Shown piece by piece: positions 57,354 through 62,386 of a DNA stretch of 64,000 nt (positions are counted from its first letter, which is position 1; each line of letters begins with the position of its first letter). The translations under genes were made by a program, and so were the position numbers. The notes below the pieces were generated by a model. It was not told the DNA's origin. It ran no database searches and worked only from the letters and a program-made list of their open reading frames with translations. Origin of the DNA: Nostoc sp. PCC 7107. Lineage in GTDB: Bacteria > Cyanobacteriota > Cyanobacteriia > Cyanobacteriales > Nostocaceae. Location: the NCBI RefSeq assembly GCF_000316625.1, contig NC_019676.1, forward strand, positions 3,428,501-3,492,500, given 5' to 3'.

Positions 57354-57427
57354 TACTCCCGACAGGAGTCGAACCTGCAAAAAACTAGATCCTCGGTCTA
57401 GTGCGTCTTCCGTTCCGCCACGGGAGC
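57354..57427 (-). tRNA. tRNA-Leu(GAG) with short variable loop
   Basis: Loop CCGAGGA, stem CTAGA/TCTAG, variable TTTTTT, T-loop TTCGACT, A73 and genomic CCA. D-arm GCGGAACGGAAGACGC is Leu-like. Confidence 0.9.
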
Positions 57428-57431
57428 TTAG

Positions 57432-57505
57432 TACCCCTGACAGGATTTGAACCTGTAAAATCTGGACTCTGATTCCAGCACGTATGCCAGTTCCGTCACA
57501 GGGGA
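57432..57505 (-). tRNA. tRNA-Leu(CAG) with short variable loop
   Basis: Loop ATCAGAG, stem CTGGA/TCCAG, variable ATTTT, T-loop TTCAAAT, A73. 1-72 is a T-T mismatch. Confidence 0.88.
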
Positions 57506-57509
57506 ATAT

Positions 57510-57580
57510 CGGGATGGCAGGATTTGAACCTGCGACTCCATGCTCCCAAAGCATGGCTTCTGGCCACTGAATTACATCCC
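57510..57580 (-). tRNA. tRNA-Pro(TGG)
   Basis: Loop TTTGGGA, stem CATGC/GCATG, acceptor GGGATGT/...ATCCC, T-loop TTCAAAT. Confidence 0.93.
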
Positions 57581-57585
57581 GTTGG

Positions 57586-57660
57586 TACTCCTGGTGGGAG
57601 TCGAACCCACAACGAAACAGATTTTAAGTCTGCCACCTCTTCCAATTGGGCTACAGGAGC
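57586..57660 (-). tRNA. tRNA-Leu(TAA) with short variable loop
   Basis: Loop CTTAAAA, stem GCAGA/TCTGT, acceptor GCTCCTG/CAGGAGT, A73, genomic CCA, variable about 5 nt, T-loop TTCGACT. Confidence 0.9.
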
Positions 57661-57669
57661 AAGTTTTGG

Positions 57670-57743
57670 TACTCTTGGTGGGAATTGAACCCACAACTTA
57701 CCGTTTTTGAGACGGCAGCCTCTTCCAGTTGGGCTACAAGAGC
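57670..57743 (-). tRNA. tRNA-Leu(CAA) with short variable loop
   Basis: Loop CTCAAAA, stem CCGT/ACGG, acceptor GCTCTTG/CAAGAGT, A73, genomic CCA, T-loop TTCAATT. Closely related to tRNA-Leu(TAA). Confidence 0.9.
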
Positions 57744-57752
57744 AGAGTTTGG

Positions 57753-57825
57753 CAGCCCTGCCAGGGGTCGAACCTGGAGTCTTCGCCTTCAAAGGGCGGG
57801 ATGTTGCCAATTACACCACAGGGCT
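57753..57825 (-). tRNA. tRNA-Gln(TTG)
   Basis: Loop CTTTGAA, acceptor AGCCCTG/CAGGGCT, G73, genomic CCA, T-loop TTCGACC. Confidence 0.93.
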
Positions 57826-57828
57826 TTA

Positions 57829-57901
57829 TTGCCAGGGCAGGGTTTGAACCTGCAACCTCATCGTTCAGAGCGATGCGACTTACCAATTCGTCTACCCGGC
57901 A
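57829..57901 (-). tRNA. tRNA-Gln(CTG)
   Basis: Loop CTCTGAA, stem CATCG/CGATG, acceptor TGCCGGG/CCTGGCA with weak T1-A72 typical of Gln, A73. A CTG anticodon is additional to the usual TTG set. Confidence 0.92.
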
Positions 57902-57909
57902 ATGAATGG

Positions 57910-57981
<72 letters not shown>

Positions 57982-57987
57982 ACGTAG

Positions 57988-58062
57988 CCCCCCAGGTCGG
58001 AATCGAACCGACGACCTCCTGTTCTTCAGACAGGCGCTACTACCAACTGAGCTACCAGGGGA
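57988..58062 (-). tRNA. tRNA-Phe(GAA)
   Basis: Loop CTGAAGA, stem CCTGT/ACAGG, T-loop TTCGATT; position 37 is G and the acceptor has one mismatch. Confidence 0.88.
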
Positions 58063-58067
58063 TAGAA

Positions 58068-58137
58068 AGGAGAGATGGGTAATTACCCCGTGGACTGGTT
58101 TAATTCAACTTGAATCAGCCACTCCACCACCTCTCCT
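58068..58137 (-). tRNA. tRNA-like element, no readable anticodon
   Basis: Serine-type acceptor ends (GGAGAGG / TCTCTCC) in correct spacing with the array, but no 7-nt anticodon loop and no TTC T-loop. The middle folds into a nested hairpin (GTGGA...TCCAC, TTCAA...TTGAA) and the T-arm position holds the palindrome GGGTAATTACCC. Confidence 0.5.
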
Positions 58138-58143
58138 ATGTAA

Positions 58144-58218
58144 CGAGAACGGAGGGATTTGAACCCCCAAGTCTTCAGTTTCGTAGACTGAGATGTTATC
58201 CAGTTACACCACGCTCTC
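58144..58218 (-). tRNA. tRNA-Arg(ACG)
   Basis: Loop CTACGAA, acceptor GAGAGCG/CGTTCTC, G73, T-loop TTCAAAT. A34 would be edited to inosine by TadA. Confidence 0.94.
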
Positions 58219-58222
58219 AAGG

Positions 58223-58312
58223 CGGAGAGAGAGGGATTTGAACCCCCGACGAGTATTAACTACCCGTTTCCTCTTAGCAGGAGGATGCTTTGAGCCACTC
58301 AGCCACCTCTCC
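58223..58312 (-). tRNA. tRNA-Ser(GCT)
   Basis: Class II, 90 nt: loop CTGCTAA, long variable arm (ACGGGTAGTTAATACTCGT), T-loop TTCAAAT, G73. Confidence 0.96.
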
Positions 58313-58316
58313 ACAA

Positions 58317-58399
58317 TGGGTCGAGCAGGATTTGAACCTGCGAACAAAATAGAACAGTTTTACAGACTGTCGCCTTTAACCAGACTCGGCCATCGACCC
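58317..58399 (-). tRNA. tRNA-Tyr(GTA)
   Basis: Class II as expected for bacterial Tyr: loop CTGTAAA, stem ACAGT/ACTGT, acceptor GGGTCGA/TCGACCC, A73. Confidence 0.96.
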
Positions 58400-58403
58400 A
58401 TAA

Positions 58404-58475
58404 TTCCCCCGACGAGAATTGAACTCGCATCTCCGCTTTGAAAGAGCAGTGACTTAACCGTTCGTCCACGGGGGC
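58404..58475 (-). tRNA. tRNA-Glu(TTC)
   Basis: Loop CTTTCAA, acceptor GCCCCCG/CGGGGGA, T-loop TTCAATT, D-loop with GG. Same D-arm type as tRNA-Glu(CTC) at 58794. Confidence 0.92.
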
Positions 58476-58558
58476 AAGAGAATTTTAGATTTTAAATTTT
58501 GGATTTTAGATTAAAAACTCAATCTAAAATCGGCAATCCAAAATCCAAAATTATGTGA

Positions 58559-58630
58559 CGCAGGGACTAGGATTTGAACCTAGAACATCGGATTTGGAAT
58601 CACGAGGTGTTGCCGTTACACCATCCCTGC
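58559..58630 (-). tRNA. tRNA-Trp(CCA), anticodon stem poorly paired
   Basis: Acceptor GCAGGGA/TCCCTGC, G73, loop TTCCAAA best read as CCA, T-loop TTCAAAT. The anticodon stem shows several mismatches; TCC (Gly) is the alternative reading. Confidence 0.7.
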
Positions 58631-58632
58631 AT

Positions 58633-58705
58633 TAGCAGTGGCGGGATTTGCACCCACATCAACCAGGGTATGAACCTGGTGCTTTGCTAGTTAAGCTACA
58701 CTGCA
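58633..58705 (-). tRNA. tRNA-Met(CAT) with altered elbow
   Basis: Loop TTCATAC, stem CCAGG/CCTGG, A73. T-loop TGCAAAT (G55) and D-loop AACTAGCA (A18). 1-72 is mismatched. A CAT anticodon could also be Ile2 if lysidine-modified. Confidence 0.82.
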
Positions 58706-58714
58706 ACGAACCAA

Positions 58715-58787
58715 AGGCTGAGGTGAGAATTGAACTCACGATGTCGGTTTTGCAGACCAATGCCTTCAACCACTTGGCTACTCAGCC
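58715..58787 (-). tRNA. tRNA-Cys(GCA)
   Basis: Loop CTGCAAA, stem TTGGT/ACCGA, acceptor GGCTGAG/CTCAGCC, T-loop TTCAATT. Confidence 0.95.
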
Positions 58788-58793
58788 GTTTGG

Positions 58794-58867
58794 GAGCCTT
58801 GACGGGAGTTGCACCCGCTTCTCTTTGCTTGAGAGGCAAAGCGACTTATCTAGTCGTCCACAAGGCT
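58794..58867 (-). tRNA. tRNA-Glu(CTC) with altered elbow
   Basis: Loop CTCTCAA, stem TTTGC/GCAAA, acceptor AGCCTTG/CAAGGCT, C73, genomic CCA. T-loop TGCAACT (G55) and D-loop GACTAGATAA (A18), compared with the normal tRNA-Glu(TTC) in the same array. Confidence 0.88.
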
Positions 58868-58870
58868 ACA

Positions 58871-58944
58871 CGGGAGTAACGAGAATCGAACTCGCAACCT
58901 ATCGCTCGACAGGCGATCGCTCTAACCATTTGAGCTATACCCCC
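58871..58944 (-). tRNA. tRNA-Asp(GTC)
   Basis: Loop CTGTCGA, stem ATCGC/GCGAT, acceptor GGGGGTA/TACTCCC, G73, T-loop TTCGATT. First gene of the array in transcription order. Confidence 0.95.
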
Positions 58945-58992
58945 ATGTTTGATATCTGTGCCTAATGTTTAGAAGGAAAAAGTAAAAAGTGA

Positions 58993-59033
58993 GCCAGTGC
59001 GGTGGACGGGTTCCCCGGCATAAAGCAACTGGC
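58993..59033. repeat. Dispersed palindromic repeat upstream of the tRNA array
   Basis: GCCAGTGCGGTGG...CAACTGGC inverted repeat with an inner GGGTTCCCC core. The same kind of sequence is scattered through Nostoc-type genomes. Confidence 0.6.
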
Positions 59034-59179
59034 GAACTCGCAAGAGTTAAAAGGCAAAAGAAAGCTTTTTTGACTTTTATCTTTTTAATTTTTAAAGGCA
59101 CAAATAATTTTTGGTGAACTTGCCCATTCCTTATTCAGTTTTCAAGGTTCGGAAAAATTACTTTGATTGAGAAAAACTT

Positions 59180-59374
59180 TTAACCGAATAACCGACGCTC
59201 TAAGTAATAAATCTGTTGTGTATTACTGATGTATTCGGCGGTTTTTGCTTGAGCCAATTGAGAATTTTTAGCTTTGATATCCTCTACCTCAATTTGTTTA
59301 GAAGTGGGAGAGGCTTGTTTTACTGGAGACTTTCGTTTATTCCAGTTCGTGTTCTCTATTTGGATGTAAAACAT
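59180..59374 (-). CDS. Small basic protein of unknown function behind a repressible-looking promoter
   Basis: 64 residues (MFYIQIENTNWNKRKSPVKQ...IYYLERRLFG), Lys/Gln-rich, no family recognised. SD-like AAAGGG precedes the ATG at 59374. A strong promoter with overlapping direct repeats lies at 59410-59449. It sits between that promoter and the tRNA array, on the same strand as the array. It could be a small array- or plasmid-associated protein, and read-through from here could feed the array. Confidence 0.5.
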   Translation of the reverse strand: MFYIQIENTNWNKRKSPVKQASPTSKQIEVEDIKAKNSQLAQAKTAEYISNTQQIYYLERRLFG

Positions 59375-59409
59375 GACTTTTACCCTTTAGGAAGCTTTGT
59401 CTTTCGCCT

Positions 59410-59449
59410 CACTACATTTATACTACATAAATACTACAAAAGATGTCAA
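59410..59449 (-). promoter_or_regulatory. Sigma70-type promoter overlapped by three 11-bp-phased heptamer sites
   Basis: Read on the minus strand: TTGACA (59444-59449), 18-nt spacer, TAGTAT (59420-59425). Plus-strand heptamers TACTACA at 59432 and 59421 and CACTACA at 59410 are spaced exactly 11 bp and cover the spacer and -10. Such phased heptads are typical operators of ribbon-helix-helix repressors. Confidence 0.7.
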
Positions 59450-59573
59450 GGGGTTGAGGAAAAATTTTCAAAAATTGCTGAAAACCCTTAGATTGCTTGG
59501 TTTGTAACTTATTAACCTCTCTACAAAGTAAAACTACAAGCTTATGATGGGTTGAATATTTTAGGAGTCTGAT

Positions 59574-59955
59574 GTGACAGAGAAAATCCTGAAGCGAGGC
59601 ATAATATTTGGTTTTGTTGCGATCGCCTAATTTGTAACAGCTTGTAGCATATCTCCAAAATTGACTATTCATCAGCCAATCAGCAAAGTCTTAACTACAA
59701 CAGTTATAGATAATTGGGTACAAAGCCAAATTAACGCTTAATCACCGTTATCAACTCAAATAGAACAAGAGAGTTTGAGTATTCCAGCTAAATTTCAAGG
59801 AAAAACCTTATATTGTATTGAAAGGCAAAAAACCAGGAGCTATCGTCTTAATGCACGATGGCGTAGACGCACTACCACAAATCATCGCTGGGCTGAAACA
59901 GCAAGGCTACCGATTCGTGACAATCCCCGAACTCCTACAAGAAAGCGAAAAGTAG
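59574..59955 (+). pseudogene. Internally deleted polysaccharide deacetylase pseudogene
   Basis: A GTG at 59574 (SD TAGGAG) opens a lipoprotein-like signal (ILKRGIIFGFVAIA, stop, FVTACS). Fragments [12 protein letters not shown] (start of the deacetylase domain) and, in another frame, [13 protein letters not shown]...[20 protein letters not shown] (its end) survive, ending at the TAG at 59953. The catalytic middle of the NodB domain, roughly 150 residues, is missing, and at least two stops and a frameshift are present. Confidence 0.8.
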
Positions 59956-59956
59956 A

Positions 59957-60004
59957 AGTATGAAATTTCATACTTCACACTTCACACTTCACACTTCATA
60001 CTTT
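59957..60004. repeat. STRR block (ACTTCAC/ACTTCAT heptamers)
   Basis: At least five tandem ACTTCAC-type heptamers forming an inverted repeat with the preceding GAAGTATGAA. It overlaps the 3' end of the minus-strand gene at 59989. Confidence 0.75.
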
Positions 60005-60381
60005 ACAGATGCACAAGCTTGCGCTTCTTGCCATAGTTTGTGCAGAAAGAACTCGGTGCGATCGCTCATTGTTGTGATGAACACACCTACAGCATCCTCA
60101 GCACCACTTGTTAGCCAAGAACCCCGCAGAGTAACTTCAACATAATCGCTATCGCAGACGCACAAGGCCATGACTTCCCGATCATCTCGTTTCACCTCAG
60201 CCTTGAGTGCTTCTAGCCCTGGTATATCAACAGGTAGCAAAAAGGAAGCAGTACTGGGTTCAACACACAGATTTTGTCCCACCCGCATAGCGAAAATTAC
60301 GCGCTGTGTGACCCACTCCTCTAGTGACTGAGGAATACACTCTAAACAAAAGCTCCTTTCGGTGTAAGTTAATTTCAGCAT
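59989..60381 (-). CDS. Conserved hypothetical cyanobacterial protein
   Basis: 130 residues (MLKLTYTERSFCLECIPQSL, then EEWVTQRVIFAMRVGQNLCV, VTLRGSWLTSGAEDAVGVFI). A small alpha/beta protein with two early Cys and no signal peptide. The last residues (CASVKYEV) are encoded in the STRR block. It follows the HNH endonuclease gene on the same strand with 16 bp between them, so they are probably co-transcribed. No function assigned. Confidence 0.68.
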   Translation of the reverse strand: MLKLTYTERSFCLECIPQSLEEWVTQRVIFAMRVGQNLCVEPSTASFLLPVDIPGLEALKAEVKRDDREVMALCVCDSDYVEVTLRGSWLTSGAEDAVGVFITTMSDRTEFFLHKLWQEAQACASVKYEV

Positions 60382-60397
60382 TCCTTATGCTCTCCTG

Positions 60398-60916
60398 TTA
60401 TTCCAGGTTTGCTTGCACATTTGTCCAAAACTGTTCTGCAAAAGCGATCGCGGGATGGATGGGTGCTTTAGGTATTTTCCGTAGCTGCATCCCAGCCTCA
60501 AACAAAGTGCGATCGCCTTTCCGGGAGTTACATCTTTCACAAGCTATGACTACGTTATCCCAAGTATGTAAACCACCTTTGGATCGCGGGATGACATGAT
60601 CCAACGTCAGGCGTTTGCTGCTACCGCAATATTGACAAGTGTAGTGGTCTCGCCGCAAAACTTCTCGCCGATTTACTGGTGGTACTTTCCATGTCCGTTC
60701 ATTGGAGACAATTTTCAAACGAATGTGTTTTGGTACGTCAATTACTAGACTAGGTGAATGAACTCGCCATCCACCTTCTGAAGCAAAATCTAGTGGTTCT
60801 GCTTTATTCGTTACTAACAACACAATCGCTCTCTTGATATTTATGCGACACAGTGGTAAGTAATTTTGCGAAAACACCACTACGGATTGCTCTAACACTT
60901 GCATTACGCTTGTCAC
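60398..60916 (-). CDS. HNH endonuclease
   Basis: 172 residues from the GTG at 60916, chosen because AAGGAG lies seven bases upstream; an ATG at 60904 is the alternative. C-terminal zinc-type HNH domain: YTCQYCGSSKRLTLDHVIPR (first CxxC and catalytic His), then LHTWDNVVIACERCNSRKGD (Asn, CxxC). The N-terminal ~80 residues (VVVFSQNYLPLCRINIKRAI) form the domain found in McrA-like cyanobacterial HNH proteins. Such genes are often mobile; this one is beside the tRNA array. Whether it is a homing, defence or housekeeping nuclease is unknown. Confidence 0.92.
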   Translation of the reverse strand: MTSVMQVLEQSVVVFSQNYLPLCRINIKRAIVLLVTNKAEPLDFASEGGWRVHSPSLVIDVPKHIRLKIVSNERTWKVPPVNRREVLRRDHYTCQYCGSSKRLTLDHVIPRSKGGLHTWDNVVIACERCNSRKGDRTLFEAGMQLRKIPKAPIHPAIAFAEQFWTNVQANLE

Positions 60917-60932
60917 AGCTTCACTCCTTATT

Positions 60933-60970
60933 AAAAAACCCCCGCTTCTTGTCTAGATGAAGCGGGGGTT
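60933..60970 (-). terminator. Strong terminator for the 61246 gene
   Basis: Perfect 10-bp stem CCCCCGCTTC/GAAGCGGGGG (60939-60948, 60959-60968) with a 10-nt loop. On the minus strand it is followed by TTTTTT, just upstream of the HNH gene SD. Confidence 0.9.
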
Positions 60971-60997
60971 AGAAACTTACCAAAAACTTTTCTGGTT

Positions 60998-61246
60998 TTA
61001 TATCGGTACAGCATTCTCTTGTCTGTACCTCCCGCTTATTTGGTTCAGTTGTGGTTTTGCATTCAGCACACCTATGCCGAGATATCTAAAATCATAATTC
61101 CCCTCTGTGATTAGCCCATGAATTTGGCTACCATCACCCATAAATAAATACTCCACTCCCATAGCGGCTGATTCCCAACTAAATCGACAGTTGGTAGCAC
61201 GCAAAGAAGTAGAGATGGGGTAAATGGATTTCACAGAAAATTTCAC
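60998..61246 (-). CDS. Hypothetical small protein
   Basis: 82 residues (MKFSVKSIYPISTSLRATNC, AAMGVEYLFMGDGSQIHGLI, YDFRYLGIGVLNAKPQLNQI). No signal peptide or motif recognised. Divergent from the RHH gene at 61318 with 71 bp between starts, and followed by its own strong terminator. Confidence 0.6.
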   Translation of the reverse strand: MKFSVKSIYPISTSLRATNCRFSWESAAMGVEYLFMGDGSQIHGLITEGNYDFRYLGIGVLNAKPQLNQISGRYRQENAVPI

Positions 61247-61317
61247 CTATTGAACATTCCTTTAAACATACTACACTTGTATTACTATCCTGTCTATACC
61301 TTTAAGGAGAAAAAGTC

Positions 61318-61653
61318 ATGCACACCATCACTCGCACCCCAACAACCGACATGGAAGTTACTAGCATTCGCCTGGAGCGAGAACTCAAAGACAAACTCAA
61401 AGAAATAGCTGGAAATCAAGGCTATCAAGCCTTAATCCGCGATATTCTCTGGAATTATGTCCAGCAAAAATCCGGTGAGTGGAAACCGCGATTTTCACGA
61501 GCCGATATTCGAGCTAGTATAGCCGCTACTGCCCAGCAAGAAGAACGTTGTGTACTCACAGGTCAATTGATTCAACCTCAACAGCCTATGTTACTAGGAC
61601 TCACCAGGAACGGGGATATGGTTCCTCTCAGTGTCGAAAGTTTGGCTGGATAG
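61318..61653 (+). CDS. Ribbon-helix-helix regulator-like protein
   Basis: 111 residues, SD AAGGAG eight bases before the ATG. DMEVTSIRLERELKDKLKEI and GYQALIRDILWNYVQQK is the ribbon-helix-helix pattern (beta strand, two helices) of Arc/MetJ/CopG-type DNA-binding proteins. The C-terminal half (RADIRASIAATAQQEERCVL, QPQQPMLLGLTRNGDMVPLS) is a conserved extension found in cyanobacterial homologues. The upstream region carries TACTACA at 61269-61275, the same heptamer as in the 59410 operator, consistent with autoregulation. Confidence 0.8.
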   Translation: MHTITRTPTTDMEVTSIRLERELKDKLKEIAGNQGYQALIRDILWNYVQQKSGEWKPRFSRADIRASIAATAQQEERCVLTGQLIQPQQPMLLGLTRNGDMVPLSVESLAG

Positions 61654-61826
61654 TTTTTAGTTCAATCGAAGGCAGCTTAGTTATTCATCCATCTAACTAG
61701 GCTGCTTTCAACCTTTAGCTTTCACAAGTTATCAATATTTTTTATTTAAAATATGTATATTTATTAAGCTACCAACACAACAGGCAATCTCAAAAGCAAA
61801 CTGGAGTTTTAGTTTTAGGTATTGTG

Positions 61827-61949
61827 ATGACACTTGATACATTAAATGAGAAAATTTATCACCACGTAATGAATTATAGATACAAGCCTGATATCACCAT
61901 CTATAAACCTGTTCCAAAGAGACAAAAGCACTCACCGAGTTTTTTCTGA
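61827..61949 (+). CDS. Possible 40-residue ORF
   Basis: ATG at 61827 to TGA at 61947. Begins MTLDTLNEKIYHHVMNYRYK, with a basic, Pro-rich tail. Only a weak purine-rich stretch precedes it. No family recognised. Confidence 0.25.
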   Translation: MTLDTLNEKIYHHVMNYRYKPDITIYKPVPKRQKHSPSFF

Positions 61950-61992
61950 GGTTCTGTCATAATAGAATTTAATTTTTGGCGACTCCATAGAA

Positions 61993-62160
61993 ATGTACCT
62001 ATCACAAGATAAATATTTAGCAAAAAATATTACTAAATTTAATATATTCAGCAGTATTAATGCGGTACAACTTTTGAGAGTTTTTATCTTAATTCCAGAG
62101 AAATTACGGTTTATGTATAGTTACCGACAAGCTATCCTAGGCCAAAGTCTAGTAGTTTAG
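61993..62160 (+). CDS. Possible 55-residue ORF
   Basis: ATG at 61993 to TAG at 62158. Begins MYLSQDKYLAKNITKFNIFS; the middle contains a hydrophobic LLRVFILIPEKLRF. No SD, no family recognised. Confidence 0.2.
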   Translation: MYLSQDKYLAKNITKFNIFSSINAVQLLRVFILIPEKLRFMYSYRQAILGQSLVV

Positions 62161-62386
62161 GTCTACGTCCAAGCCCCAAATTTTCTCTAAGCATCACCTT
62201 AATATATTTTAGAGATTTTTCTATACCCCTGTATAAATTAGTTTAATATACCAGTTAATTATTCATCTGCAAGAGAAAGGGGCTATAACAGGTGAGAGAA
62301 AGTCTTGATAAAAGATTGGTCACTAACTAGAGTGCCACAACATAACTAAATGAAGATAATATGCCAAGAAATTGGGTGCATACGAT

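Larger units (their letters stand above)
61654..62386. other. Intergenic region with two short ORFs
   Basis: AT-rich 730 bp. It contains two short frames, 61827-61949 (40 aa) and 61993-62160 (55 aa), with weak or absent SD sites, both annotated separately, and no clear terminator after the RHH gene. Confidence 0.4.

Noticed and set aside
59216-59491. Plus-strand 91-codon frame opposite the small protein at 59180
   Set aside because: It covers the promoter and operator, has no SD and resembles no protein; judged antisense noise.
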